From: Chishuiella changwenlii | Lineage (GTDB): Bacteria > Bacteroidota > Bacteroidia > Flavobacteriales > Weeksellaceae | Assembly (NCBI RefSeq): GCF_900142565.1 | Contig: NZ_FRBH01000014.1 | Coordinates: 1-64,000 of the forward strand | Length of the DNA stretch: 64,000 nucleotides | Reading direction: 5' to 3' | Part shown: piece by piece, positions 45,055 through 54,606 of the stretch | Layout: every line of letters begins with the position of its first letter | How positions within the stretch are numbered: the first letter of the stretch is position 1 | Notes under the pieces: generated by a model | What the model was told of the DNA's origin: nothing | What the model saw: the letters and a program-made list of their open reading frames with translations, nothing else | The model's database searches: none | Made by a program: the position numbers and the translations under genes

Positions 45055-45559
45055 AGATTTTTTAATCAATATAATTAAGATTATTATTTTTGCTTTACTA
45101 CAAGTTTTTGTATTTAATCACATTAACTTTTTAGGAAGTTATCAACCATATATTTATATTGTTTTTGTACTTTTTTATCCTCCTTATCAAAATAAATATG
45201 CTCTATTAATTCTTGCATTTTTATTGGGATTAACGATTGATATTTTCGAATATACAGGAGGTATCCATGCATTTGCATTAACTTTAATAGCTTTTATAAG
45301 AAATCCAATTATAAAATTATTGGCTGGTAAGCAAGAATATGAAATGGAGTTTTTTACATTCCATTCGTTGAGTTTTGCACAATGGATTTTCTATTTATCT
45401 ATATTAACTTGTTTACATCATTTGATACTGTTAACTCTAGAAAACTTTAAGTTAGAAGGGATAACTCCAACATTGCTAAAAGCATTGATTAATTCTGGGA
45501 TAACACTTGTGTTTGTCTTTATTTATAAAATCTTATTTAAAAATAAAGTTGGAATATGA
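45044..45559 (+). CDS. mreD: Rod shape-determining protein MreD
   Basis: A 171-residue inner-membrane protein with about five helices. The motif YPPYQNKYALLILAFLLGLTID and position in the operon identify it, as MreD is poorly conserved. It overlaps mreC and, by 4 bases, mrdA. Confidence 0.9.
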   Translation: MFNKDFLINIIKIIIFALLQVFVFNHINFLGSYQPYIYIVFVLFYPPYQNKYALLILAFLLGLTIDIFEYTGGIHAFALTLIAFIRNPIIKLLAGKQEYEMEFFTFHSLSFAQWIFYLSILTCLHHLILLTLENFKLEGITPTLLKALINSGITLVFVFIYKILFKNKVGI

Positions 45560-47499
45560 AAAAGTTGTTCATCGTTTATGTCCTAATTCTATTTATAGTT
45601 TTTCTATTTTTAGGACGTTTGGCGTATCTACAATTGTTTACAGATCGATATACTTTAAATGCCTTTAATACATCTATTAAACAAGAAATAATTTATCCAA
45701 ATAGGGGAGATATTTTAGATAGAAACGGAAAACTATTAGTAAGTAATTCATATTCTTATGAGATAGATGTTGTACCATCTAAAATTATAGACGATTCTGG
45801 CGTTTTTATTAATGATTTTGATCGATCTAAATTTTCTAAAATGGTTGGAATTTCAACCAATCAATTTGATTCTATTATTTCTAAAATAACAACAGCTAAG
45901 GATTATAAAAAATTATCACCTTATCCTTTTTTAAAGAATATCTCTCGTGAAGATTTTGCTCGTATGCAAGAGCAGTTATATTTATACCCAGCTTTTAGTA
46001 TAATTAAGCGACCAGAAAGAAAATACATGGTTGGTACTGCTGGAAATATATTGGGCTATATAAACGAAGCAAATCCATCTTACATAAAAACAGATTCTAA
46101 TTATTATCAACCAGGAGATTTAGTTGGTATTAGTGGAGTTGAAAAATCTTATGAGAAAGATTTAAGAGGTGAAAAGGGAGTAAAAAACTGGATTGTAGAT
46201 AGAACAATGAATGTTGTTGGACCCTACAAAAATGGAGATTATGACCACCCTGTAAAAAGTGGAAAAACAGTAAATCTTACGATTGATTATCGTTTACAGG
46301 AATTAGCAGAACAAATGCTAAAAAATAAAAGAGGAGCAATTGTAGCTATAGATCCAAATAATGGAGAAATTTTAGCTTTGGCTTCTGCGCCAACGATTAA
46401 TCCAAACGATTTCTTACAATCTAAATCTAGAAATGCTTTAATTAATGATTCTATTTCTAAACCTACTTTTGATAGAGCCTTACAAGGAACATATCCTCCT
46501 GGTTCTACTTTTAAAGTCGTAACAGCTTTAGCAGGTTTACAGATGGGAACAATGACAGAGCAGACAACTTATGTATGTAAACATGGTTTCCGATATGGAA
46601 GAATGCACATTGGTTGTCACTGTGGAATGTATTATACGCCTCAAGGTTTAGAACATGCAATTGGGAAATCTTGTAATAACTTTTTCTCTGAAGCTTACAG
46701 AGATATTGTAAGAAAAGACCCAAATGATTACAGTGTTGGTATGAATGAGTGGGCTGCAATAATGAATAGCTTTGGTTTAGGAAAATTTATGGGAACAGAT
46801 TTACCTGTAGGTAGTAAAGGACTTATCCCTACAGCAGATTTCTATAACGATCGTTTTGGTGAGGGAGTTTGGAATCCATATAGAATCATTTTTAACGGAA
46901 TGGGACAAGGAGACATCAATACGACACCATTGCAAATGGCTAATTATACGGCTGCTATAGCAAATAAAGGATTCTTTTATACACCACATATCGTTCACCA
47001 AATAGATGGAAAACCTTTAACGGATTCTACTTATATGGTAAAAAAGAAAACATTGGTTGATCCAAGTCATTTCGATATTATTTTAAGAGGAATGAGAAAT
47101 GTGTATACAATGGGAACAGCAAGAAGTTTCGAAACAAGTACATTTACTCAGTTAGGTAAAACAGGAACATCACAAAATTCTCACGGACAAGATCATTCAT
47201 TATTTATATTAATAGCGCCCGCAGATAAACCAAAAATTGCAATTGCAGCAATTGTAGAAAACGGATCATGGGGAACAACATGGGCAGGACCTATGGCTAG
47301 TTTAGTAGCAGAATTATACATAACAGATACTATAAAACGTCCAGCATTAGTGGACAGAATGAAAAATGGAAATCTACAAGGTGAATATAATCGTCAGTGG
47401 ATAGATTATTTAAAAAGAAAAGGATTGTACATAGAACCAATCAAAAAAGATTCAACTAAACTAAAAAATGAGTCAAAGCAGATTATTAAAAGGTATTGA
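45556..47499 (+). CDS. mrdA: Penicillin-binding protein 2 (elongasome transpeptidase)
   Basis: A 647-residue class B PBP that cross-links peptidoglycan during elongation. The N-terminal membrane helix and pedestal domain are followed by the transpeptidase with S317 and K320 (GSTFK), SCN at 372-374 and KTG at 535-537. RodA starts 32 bases before its stop codon. Mutations in this protein are typical for beta-lactam resistance, but nothing here shows that. Confidence 0.96.
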   Translation: MKKLFIVYVLILFIVFLFLGRLAYLQLFTDRYTLNAFNTSIKQEIIYPNRGDILDRNGKLLVSNSYSYEIDVVPSKIIDDSGVFINDFDRSKFSKMVGISTNQFDSIISKITTAKDYKKLSPYPFLKNISREDFARMQEQLYLYPAFSIIKRPERKYMVGTAGNILGYINEANPSYIKTDSNYYQPGDLVGISGVEKSYEKDLRGEKGVKNWIVDRTMNVVGPYKNGDYDHPVKSGKTVNLTIDYRLQELAEQMLKNKRGAIVAIDPNNGEILALASAPTINPNDFLQSKSRNALINDSISKPTFDRALQGTYPPGSTFKVVTALAGLQMGTMTEQTTYVCKHGFRYGRMHIGCHCGMYYTPQGLEHAIGKSCNNFFSEAYRDIVRKDPNDYSVGMNEWAAIMNSFGLGKFMGTDLPVGSKGLIPTADFYNDRFGEGVWNPYRIIFNGMGQGDINTTPLQMANYTAAIANKGFFYTPHIVHQIDGKPLTDSTYMVKKKTLVDPSHFDIILRGMRNVYTMGTARSFETSTFTQLGKTGTSQNSHGQDHSLFILIAPADKPKIAIAAIVENGSWGTTWAGPMASLVAELYITDTIKRPALVDRMKNGNLQGEYNRQWIDYLKRKGLYIEPIKKDSTKLKNESKQIIKRY

Positions 47500-49012
47500 T
47501 TGGACAACTCTAATTTTAGGCTTCTTAATTGCAGCTTTCGGAATTATGAATGTCTATAGCGTAAACCCTGATCTTGGTGTAAAACAAGTTATTTGGTTTG
47601 GCTTAGGTATTTTTATGGTCTTAGTTCTGATTATTTTAAGTGGTAATAACCGTAATTTTTTCGAAATATATAGTCCTGTTATTTACATTATATCAGTTCT
47701 TTTACTCGTAGGAGTTTTAATAATTGGAAAAGAAATTAATGGAGCCAAGGCTTGGTATAGATTTGGACCTTTAAGTCTACAACCAGCCGAGTTTGCTAAG
47801 ATTGGAACTGCATTGTTAATAGCCAATTTTATCAATCATTCCAATGCTAATCTTAAAGACTTTAGTTTTATTGGTAAAATACTAATAATAATAGGAATAC
47901 CAGTTGTATTAATTTTATTACAACCAGATTTAGGTTCCGTAATTATATTTTGTTCATTAAGTATTGCATTATATAGAGAAGGATTAAATCCATGGATTAT
48001 TATTGCACCAATTATTCTATTAATCATATTCTTAATATCAATTGTACAGATACCGTTTTATGTTTTATTATTTTTCGGTTTTACAATTTTAGCCATAGCA
48101 TTAACTATTTTATCATTTAATTACAATCAAAACGTAATTGATGTTATGCATGGTATTTTAGTAGGATTATCAATATTTTTTATTGTATTAATTGCCGCTT
48201 GTTACTCGGTTCAAAATCTTTCAGAAGACACGCGCGAATCATTTGGATATTTATTCCCAATGCGTTCATTATTCTTCTCAGAACCAATTCTATTTAATAC
48301 CGTTTTATTTGGTTTAATAGGGTTTTTTATATCCATTACACCACTATTAATTTTAAAGTTAACTCAGCAAAAAGAAATAAATAACTCACCTTTTAAATCT
48401 CAATCTGGTTTAGCAGCAAACGTTTTTAGCTTTAGTATCATAGTTTCAATTATTTTATTATTTTTTACTATAGCTATAAGTTTTATCTCTCCAATAATTT
48501 TCGAAAAATTACCAAAACACCAAAAAGAACGTGTTATGGTATTGTATGAAGGAGAAGCAAAATATAGAGATACATCCGGATATAATTTATTATATGCCAA
48601 AACGGCAATTGGTTCTGGAGAATTATATGGAAAAGGATATAACCAAGGAACAATTAAAAAAGGGCGTTTTGTACCAGAACAACAAACAGATTATATATTT
48701 ACAACAGTTGGTGAAGAATGGGGATTTGTAGGAAGTGCATCTTTAGTAATTGTGTATGCAATCTTTGTAGCAAGACTATTTTATTTATCAGAAGCGCAAA
48801 AAAGTAGATTTGCACGATTTTATGGTTATGCTGTATCCTCTGTATTATTTTTCCATTTCTTTATAAATATTGCAATGGTTGTTGGTCTATTTCCAACAGT
48901 AGGGATTCCTTTACCATTTTTCAGTTATGGAGGAAGCTCTTTGTGGGGATTTACAATCATGATAGGAATTTTCTTAATTATACACTACAAGAATAGTCAA
49001 AGTTTAATATAG
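47468..49012 (+). CDS. rodA: Rod shape-determining SEDS glycosyltransferase RodA, with large extra membrane segment
   Basis: A 514-residue SEDS peptidoglycan polymerase that works with PBP2. Family marks are LQPAEFAKIG, LLQPDLGSVII, the catalytic-loop VPEQQTDYIFTTVGEEWG (Asp about 408) and the C-terminal GIPLPFFSYGGSS. Between PDLG (about 153) and the QKERVMV segment (about 352) there are 200 residues, where E. coli-type RodA has about 60. The extra part (about 200-340) holds several hydrophobic helices and an extra loop (SEDTRESFGYLFPMRS). The frame is open throughout, so it is not a frameshift. Confidence 0.93.
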   Translation: MSQSRLLKGIDWTTLILGFLIAAFGIMNVYSVNPDLGVKQVIWFGLGIFMVLVLIILSGNNRNFFEIYSPVIYIISVLLLVGVLIIGKEINGAKAWYRFGPLSLQPAEFAKIGTALLIANFINHSNANLKDFSFIGKILIIIGIPVVLILLQPDLGSVIIFCSLSIALYREGLNPWIIIAPIILLIIFLISIVQIPFYVLLFFGFTILAIALTILSFNYNQNVIDVMHGILVGLSIFFIVLIAACYSVQNLSEDTRESFGYLFPMRSLFFSEPILFNTVLFGLIGFFISITPLLILKLTQQKEINNSPFKSQSGLAANVFSFSIIVSIILLFFTIAISFISPIIFEKLPKHQKERVMVLYEGEAKYRDTSGYNLLYAKTAIGSGELYGKGYNQGTIKKGRFVPEQQTDYIFTTVGEEWGFVGSASLVIVYAIFVARLFYLSEAQKSRFARFYGYAVSSVLFFHFFINIAMVVGLFPTVGIPLPFFSYGGSSLWGFTIMIGIFLIIHYKNSQSLI

Positions 49013-49019
49013 AGCTTTA

Positions 49020-49110
49020 TTTTGGGCGATCGAGCGCGCTTTACGCTATATCTTTTTACTTTAAATATTATCATCGTTTAAAGTAAAAAGGATGCCGCTC
49101 CAATCGCTAT
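49020..49110. repeat. REP-like intergenic stem-loop element, copy B
   Basis: It starts with TTTTGGGCG a few bases after the rodA stop. CTTTTTACTTTAAA (49052-49065) pairs perfectly with TTTAAAGTAAAAAG (49077-49090) over an 11-base loop, and an outer imperfect stem joins GGGCGATCGAGCG with CGCTCCAATCGC. The ATCTTTT/AAAAGGATGCC core matches copy A at 25800. It may also act as the rodA terminator. Confidence 0.75.
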
Positions 49111-49177
49111 CGCAATTTGGAGTTCGAGGATTCGAATTTCAAAATTAGTATTAAGTTTAACTTCTCTATAATAAAAA

Positions 49178-49205
49178 CGTTTCGACAAGTTGAACATGAC
49201 AGTCA
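49178..49205. repeat. Dispersed 24-nt motif, copy B
   Basis: ACGTTTCGACAAGTTGAACA followed by TGACAGTC; a variant of the motif at 26144. It stands between the REP-like element and a 7-bp array, much as in the first repeat spacer. Confidence 0.65.
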
Positions 49206-49264
49206 GAAAATATTTTTTAAAAAATTTGCAGAGAATGCTAAATAGGTTAGATATTAATTTTAAA

Positions 49265-49355
49265 TTCTAGCTTCTAGCTTCTAGCTTCTAGCTTCTAGCT
49301 TCTAGCTTCTAGCTTCTAGCTTCTAGCTTCTAGCTTCTAGCTTCTAGCTTCTAAC
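49265..49355. repeat. Tandem array, 12 perfect copies plus one variant of a 7-bp unit
   Basis: TTCTAGC is repeated 12 times, then once as TTCTAAC. CTAG puts a stop codon on both strands, so all six frames are closed. It fills the space between rodA and the convergent TlpA-type gene. Confidence 0.97.
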
Positions 49356-49361
49356 TTCTTC

Positions 49362-49398
49362 AAATAAAAAAAGCTGCCTTATAATAATAAAACAGCTT
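49362..49398 (-). terminator. Terminator of the TlpA-like gene
   Basis: On the minus strand AAGCTG and CAGCTT flank a 16-base loop, followed by a run of T. It lies 10 bases after the gene's stop. Confidence 0.7.
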
Positions 49399-49407
49399 CT
49401 ATATAAT

Positions 49408-50700
49408 TTATTTACTTGCTTCTAATTCTGAAATATGATTAAACTTCTTAATTAATTTATTGTCTTTATCAATTAAAAGAAGAGTAGGAGTAGACTCTAT
49501 ACCGAATTCTTCAACAATCGGAGAATCCCATTTCAACAGATCAGTATAATTATACCAAGAAAAATCTTTTGTAGCTTTCGCAAATTCACTTTGATCATAA
49601 TCTAAAGAGATAGCAACTATTTCACCTCCTTTCGCTTTAAAATCCTTGTAGAACTCTTTTACGTATGGCATCTCTTGTTGACAAGCAGGACACCATGAAG
49701 CCCAAAAAATAATTAATTTCTGATTTGCTTTAATATCGTATAAGCTTTTTTTACCATTTACACTTTTTTCAAATGTAATATTAGGCACTTTTACTCCAAC
49801 TTTAGTGGTACTTTGTCCAACACGTTTCTTTAATTGATCTGTTAATTTACATGTTAAACCATTTACTTTATCTACGTATTTTTTGTGAAAATTAGGATAA
49901 TCTTTCTCTGGAACAAAACTTAAAATAGAAGTTAAAACATTTTGTCCTCTTGTAGTCTGAATATCTGTTTTAGCTAAAATTTCTTCAGTTGCATTAGTTA
50001 AATTATTTTCAACATTTTGACTCCCTGAAGAGCTTAATTTTGTATTGATATAAGCAAAAACCAAATCATTAAACATCCCAGATTGCTCTAATCTTTCATC
50101 ATCATTTGTAAAATGAGTTGCAATTGCATTTGCAAGTTCAATATCGGTATTAGATTGTGCTTTTTGTTTTAAATCTGCCAATTTACCAATGTAAGTCACT
50201 AACTCAGAAAATTTCTGACTGTCTTTAATTGCATTAATTCGCTTGTCTTCTTTTACCATTGCAGTATAAAACTCATCTGTAGGTTTATACATTTGCATTA
50301 AGTAAGGAAAAACTTGTGATTGTACTTCATTAAAAGTTCTTGATTCTAAAGACTTATTATATTCTTTTTGTGCATCACCTTCAATAACTTTCAATTCTTT
50401 GTTTAAATCTTGACCATTAACGGTTTTAAATTTAAGATTCTTATTGTCAGATAATAAAGAGATATTTTGTCCATTAGGTAAATCTATACGAACAATTCCA
50501 TTATATTCCTTCGGAACATTCGCAGAGAAATTTCCTTGATTATCAGTATTAATATTTTTAATTAATTTAAGTTCTGCGTTTTCAAAAACTTTTACTAACA
50601 CAGGTTTATTAGCATAATTTTCTATCTGACCAGAAACAGAAAATTGACCAAAGGCACTACTTCCCAAAATAATTAATGGGATAATAAATTTATTTTTCAT
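49408..50700 (-). CDS. Exported TlpA-like thiol-disulfide oxidoreductase
   Basis: A 430-residue protein with signal peptide (ending SSAFGQ). An N-terminal domain of about 100 residues is beta-rich (DUF4369-like), a helical middle follows, and the C-terminal thioredoxin-like domain has C337 and C340 (WASWCPACQQEMP) and a cis-Pro in STPTLLL. It acts in the periplasm, most likely reducing or maturing envelope proteins or cytochromes. It is downstream of the PID-CTERM-like gene, with a terminator between them. Confidence 0.88.
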   Translation of the reverse strand: MKNKFIIPLIILGSSAFGQFSVSGQIENYANKPVLVKVFENAELKLIKNINTDNQGNFSANVPKEYNGIVRIDLPNGQNISLLSDNKNLKFKTVNGQDLNKELKVIEGDAQKEYNKSLESRTFNEVQSQVFPYLMQMYKPTDEFYTAMVKEDKRINAIKDSQKFSELVTYIGKLADLKQKAQSNTDIELANAIATHFTNDDERLEQSGMFNDLVFAYINTKLSSSGSQNVENNLTNATEEILAKTDIQTTRGQNVLTSILSFVPEKDYPNFHKKYVDKVNGLTCKLTDQLKKRVGQSTTKVGVKVPNITFEKSVNGKKSLYDIKANQKLIIFWASWCPACQQEMPYVKEFYKDFKAKGGEIVAISLDYDQSEFAKATKDFSWYNYTDLLKWDSPIVEEFGIESTPTLLLIDKDNKLIKKFNHISELEASK

Positions 50701-50720
50701 TGAATGATTTATTTGTTATA

Positions 50721-50750
50721 AAAAAAACCTCAATCCTTAGATTGAGGTTT
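50721..50750 (-). terminator. Terminator after the PID-CTERM-like gene
   Basis: AAACCTCAAT pairs with ATTGAGGTTT; on the minus strand a T-run follows. It separates the small gene from the TlpA-like gene. Confidence 0.88.
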
Positions 50751-50763
50751 TAAAAATATGAAT

Positions 50764-51000
50764 TTATTTTCTAAATAATTCTTTTTGTTTGTATGAAATT
50801 GCTCCACCAACTATAATTGCTGTAACAACCAACATAGGAATGTAATCATCAATCGGTGTTGCTGGTGTACCAGGTGCACCTGTAACAGGAGGTGGGGGTG
50901 TCCCACAATCAGGATCTCCTGGTAAACAGTCCTGGGCAGAAATTGATACATTTAATATTGTAAGCAATATAAATGTAAAAAGGAATTTAAAATTTTTCAT
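50764..51000 (-). CDS. Small exported proline-rich protein with PID-CTERM-like tail
   Basis: A 78-residue protein: signal peptide (ending NVSISAQ), a Cys pair in DCLPGDPDCG, a proline/glycine linker (TPPPPVTGAPGTP), then TPID, a single membrane helix (about 53-70) and a basic end (KQKELFRK). The signal-linker-PID-helix-basic layout resembles the PID-CTERM sorting tail noted in Bacteroidota. Its gene starts 13 bases after the T9SS cargo gene, so the two are co-transcribed. The function is unknown; it could be an anchor or a helper for its neighbour. Confidence 0.7.
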   Translation of the reverse strand: MKNFKFLFTFILLTILNVSISAQDCLPGDPDCGTPPPPVTGAPGTPATPIDDYIPMLVVTAIIVGGAISYKQKELFRK

Positions 51001-51013
51001 ATAGTAGGTTTAA

Positions 51014-53116
51014 TTATTTATTAGTTGTTTTCTCGCTTACTACTTTTCCATTTTTGTATGTAACTACAACAACATATAAATTAGGAGCTTTAGCAATATC
51101 TAATTTATAATCAGAATTTGTATTAACATTAGAGAAACGAGATATTAATCTACCACTAACATCATATACTTCTACTGTTGCAGTAGTGTTTCTTTCTTCG
51201 AAACGAACAAATTTCTGATTGTTGTTAGCGTATAAATAAGTTGCATTATTTTTATTTAAATCGTCAGTACCTAAAGTTTTAGGTTCTTGATTCCAATAAA
51301 ACTCAAAACGATCATTTATTTTGTCATCAGCTGTAAATGATATTTCAGTGTTAGCATCTACAGTACTCACTTTATTTGCAACCTTGTCTAATAAATAGTA
51401 TGTACCTACATTAAAGTTACTATCAATCTGATTTAAAATTGATTGTTCAAACAAACGTAAATTAATTCTATATTGAGCACCTTCTTCTAAGTTATTAAAA
51501 CCAATTTTAATAGGTTTTCCAACATAATCTTGAGAATTAAACTCGTTAAGTAACGTTTGGTTTTCACTTAAAAATTCACCAGTCTTAGTCTCTTCATAGA
51601 TATAAATAGGGTTTGTAGAAATTCTTACAGTTGCAGGATTTGCAGAACCTGTAGTATAATTACTACTATTAATTAAATATCCAGCTTCACCTTGTATTTC
51701 ATTATTTTTAGATAGGAATAACTCTACTTGAGTAAAATCATTATCACCTACTAATCCTTTTTGTTTCAAAGTTTCATCATTTAAGTAACTAGTACCTATA
51801 GTATCATTTTGACTTTGATTTTGAGAAGATCTAGCAAAAACACCTGAATTAACTGGTCTTCCAGAGAAATTATAGTCAAATGTTTTTTGTGTATCCGTAA
51901 ATGTATATTTAGATGTTACAACATTAGTTCCTCCAATATTTGCTGCAACTAAAGTTGGGTATTCTACCTCAAAATATTCGAATGGTTTAATAAGTAAAGC
52001 ATCAGGATTTCCAGCCCATGTATATGGAGTTGCTCCAGATGCAGCTTTAGTTAAATATGCACTAATTCTTGTATCACTAATTGTATTACTACCACCAGTT
52101 TGTGGTCCCCAGTTAATTGTATATGCTATAGGTAATTTTGTAATACGAATTCTTAAAGCTGTATCATGTAATTGAGTTGGAGTATTTTCTACACCGTTTA
52201 CAACAATTTTCAACCAAGAAGTAGCTCTTGAGATATCAGATAAATCTAAGTTAGATGTAAATGGGTTTGAGAAACGATGAATATTTTTTCCAAATCTAAC
52301 ACTACCATCTTGTCCACTAGGATTTCCTAAATAAGAATTATATCTTTCATCATAGTTGTTTGTTAACTCTTTCCAAGATCCCCAATTTGCACTTGAATAA
52401 GCTGCTTTTGAAGGGAAATTTCTAAGCCCACTTTCATAATCAAAAGTTACAGTCTTATTATTTGGTACACCATACACTCCAAAAGATGTTGTAGCACCTA
52501 AACCTTGTATAAATGTTCTAAGTCCTCCATTTCTTACATTTAATGTATAGTTAGAACCAGGAGAAACAGTAGTTGTTGCTGTTACTGCATCATACTCTGT
52601 ATTGGCAACATCCCATACCAAAGCAGATTGTGTATATCTAGCCTGTCCACAAGGAGTATTTACTGCACAACTTCCAGAAAATGATGTATTTCCAGTAATT
52701 CTATTCATGATAGTGCTTACCTGTTGACCTGCTAAAAATGGAAGACCTAACATAGCATAATCATTGGCATTGACATCCATTTTTGTCTTTTCTATTGCAA
52801 TATTTCCAGTTACTGTAGATGCATTATCAATAATTAACTGTCCATAAGAAGAAGAACCAGTGTATTTGTTTACAAAATTTTTACCAGTGGTATTTTGATT
52901 TGTAAATCCTCCTCTTACTTGTATATTTCCTTGGTTGATAATTTTCTCGGTTGTTCCAGTAGATGCAGGTGTATTTACAGTTACTGAACCACCGTTGTAA
53001 AACAATGTATTTGGATTCACTTTTACAATAACTGCGTCATTAATAAAAGTATTCTGAGCATTAAGACTAGAACATATAGCCCCTAATGCGAATAAAGCAA
53101 GTAAATTCTTTTTCAT
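51014..53116 (-). CDS. T9SS cargo protein with type A C-terminal sorting domain
   Basis: A 700-residue exported protein. The signal peptide ends in SSLNAQ. The long middle part is beta-rich, with many Thr, Asn and Gly, and has no recognised enzyme motif. The last 75 residues form a type A sorting domain (TATVEVYDVSGRLISRF, LYVVVVTYKNGKVVSEK), which directs the protein through the type IX system to the cell surface, where it is usually cut and anchored. It is likely a surface adhesin or structural protein. It has its own promoter and leads the small PID-CTERM-like gene. Confidence 0.85.
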   Translation of the reverse strand: MKKNLLALFALGAICSSLNAQNTFINDAVIVKVNPNTLFYNGGSVTVNTPASTGTTEKIINQGNIQVRGGFTNQNTTGKNFVNKYTGSSSYGQLIIDNASTVTGNIAIEKTKMDVNANDYAMLGLPFLAGQQVSTIMNRITGNTSFSGSCAVNTPCGQARYTQSALVWDVANTEYDAVTATTTVSPGSNYTLNVRNGGLRTFIQGLGATTSFGVYGVPNNKTVTFDYESGLRNFPSKAAYSSANWGSWKELTNNYDERYNSYLGNPSGQDGSVRFGKNIHRFSNPFTSNLDLSDISRATSWLKIVVNGVENTPTQLHDTALRIRITKLPIAYTINWGPQTGGSNTISDTRISAYLTKAASGATPYTWAGNPDALLIKPFEYFEVEYPTLVAANIGGTNVVTSKYTFTDTQKTFDYNFSGRPVNSGVFARSSQNQSQNDTIGTSYLNDETLKQKGLVGDNDFTQVELFLSKNNEIQGEAGYLINSSNYTTGSANPATVRISTNPIYIYEETKTGEFLSENQTLLNEFNSQDYVGKPIKIGFNNLEEGAQYRINLRLFEQSILNQIDSNFNVGTYYLLDKVANKVSTVDANTEISFTADDKINDRFEFYWNQEPKTLGTDDLNKNNATYLYANNNQKFVRFEERNTTATVEVYDVSGRLISRFSNVNTNSDYKLDIAKAPNLYVVVVTYKNGKVVSEKTTNK

Positions 53117-53188
53117 AATAATGTTGTTTTTAGCTTAGTTACAGAATTTACAACACATTGTTTAGGTAAAGTGACGTAATTCTTGTTA

Positions 53189-53196
53189 CAAATATA
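53189..53196 (-). promoter_or_regulatory. -7 box for the T9SS cargo operon
   Basis: TATATTTG on the minus strand matches TAnnTTTG fully. It implies a leader of about 65 bases. No clear -33 box. Confidence 0.55.
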
Positions 53197-53229
53197 AAAA
53201 AAATAAATAAAAAGTTATAATTCAGAAGA

Positions 53230-54378
53230 TTATATTATTATTTTTTTTGGTGAATCTTTAATGTCATACATTAGATCTGTAAAAATTTCTTCTGTTACAG
53301 CGCGTAAACCGCGAGCTCCGAGACCTAATTCGTTTGCTCTGTCTACAATTTTATTTAACGTTTCATCGGTTACTGTTAATTCTCTATCATCTAAAGCAAA
53401 AAGTTTAGTATATTGTTTGATAAGAGCATTCTTCGGTTCTGTTAAAATAGCTCTCATAGCCTCTTTGTCTAAAGGTTTAAGAAATGTAATAACAGGTAAT
53501 CGTCCAATTAACTCAGGAATAATTCCAAAGTTTTTTAAATCTTGTGCGTTAACTTCATCTAAAAGATTTTCTACTTCTTTTTGATCTTCGTTCTTAAAAC
53601 CAATTACATGTTTCTTTAAACGATCCGCGATATGTTTCTCAATTCCTGAAAAAGCTCCTCCAGCAATAAATAATATATCTTTCGTATTAACTTCTATAAA
53701 TTTTTGATCAGGATGTTTACGTCCTCCTTTGGGTGGTACATTAACAACTGTTCCTTCTAATATTTTTAAAAGAGCTTGTTGAACACCTTCTCCAGATACA
53801 TCTCTTGTAATTGATGGATTATCACTTTTACGAGCAATTTTATCCATTTCATCTATAAAAACGATTCCTTTCTCGGCTAATTCAACATTGTAGTCTGCAG
53901 ATTGTAATAAACGAGTTAAAATACTTTCAACATCTTCACCAACGTAACCAGCTTCTGTTAGCACAGTAGCATCAACAATAGCAAACGGAACATTTAATAA
54001 TTTAGCAATTGTTTTTGCTAATAATGTTTTTCCACTTCCTGTTTCTCCTACAAGAATTACGTTAGATTTATCAATTTCTACATCATTATCGCGATCTAAT
54101 AAGATTCTTTTATAATGATTGTATACAGCTACAGATAATATTTTTTTTGCTTGATCTTGTCCAATTACATAATCATCTAAAAATTCTTTGATTTCTTTTG
54201 GTGATTTTAATGTTAAAGGTTTAATTAACTCATTTTTATCATTAAATTTAGATTCCTCTAAAACAATACCATGAGCTTGTTCAATACAATTATCACAAAT
54301 ATTACCGTCAATTCCTGACACTAAAATATTTACTTCGTTTCTGCTTTTTCCACAAAAAGAGCACTTATTTTCTTCCAA
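53230..54378 (-). CDS. clpX: ATP-dependent Clp protease ATP-binding subunit ClpX
   Basis: A 382-residue AAA+ unfoldase that feeds proteins to ClpP. The zinc-binding domain uses C6, C9, C28 and C31. Walker A is GETGSGKT (111-118), Walker B VFIDEMDK, and the ClpP-docking IGF tripeptide appears in HVIGFKNED. It is somewhat shorter than the usual 410-425 residues, mostly because the C-terminus ends at SPKKIII. It lies 228 bases downstream of clpP with a terminator in between, so it may have its own promoter too. Confidence 0.96.
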   Translation of the reverse strand: MEENKCSFCGKSRNEVNILVSGIDGNICDNCIEQAHGIVLEESKFNDKNELIKPLTLKSPKEIKEFLDDYVIGQDQAKKILSVAVYNHYKRILLDRDNDVEIDKSNVILVGETGSGKTLLAKTIAKLLNVPFAIVDATVLTEAGYVGEDVESILTRLLQSADYNVELAEKGIVFIDEMDKIARKSDNPSITRDVSGEGVQQALLKILEGTVVNVPPKGGRKHPDQKFIEVNTKDILFIAGGAFSGIEKHIADRLKKHVIGFKNEDQKEVENLLDEVNAQDLKNFGIIPELIGRLPVITFLKPLDKEAMRAILTEPKNALIKQYTKLFALDDRELTVTDETLNKIVDRANELGLGARGLRAVTEEIFTDLMYDIKDSPKKIII

Positions 54379-54557
54379 ATTCTTTTTAATTAAGTCGCAA
54401 AGTTACTTATTTTCTTTGTGATAGAAAATTTTGAGTAGAATTTATCTATTATTTAATGTGAGATGAAAAAGGACAATGATGTCTCCTTTTCGGAAAACCT
54501 TTTGTAGAGGAGGCTATCAGAATTATATGCAATATTGTAAGGAGTACTAAAATACAA

Positions 54558-54584
54558 AAAAAGCACTCAAATTGAGTGCTTTTT
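54558..54584 (-). terminator. Terminator after clpP
   Basis: AAAAAGCACTCAA pairs with TTGAGTGCTTTTT over one base. It is symmetrical but only needed on minus, behind clpP. The stretch from here to clpX (54379-54557) shows no other supported feature. Confidence 0.88.
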
Positions 54585-54606
54585 ATTTTATGATTTTTAT
54601 CACTAT

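Noticed and set aside
54465-54500. Hairpin AAAAGGAC / GTCTCCTTTT between clpX and clpP
   Set aside because: The stem has a bulge and no T-run or leader position that would support a role.
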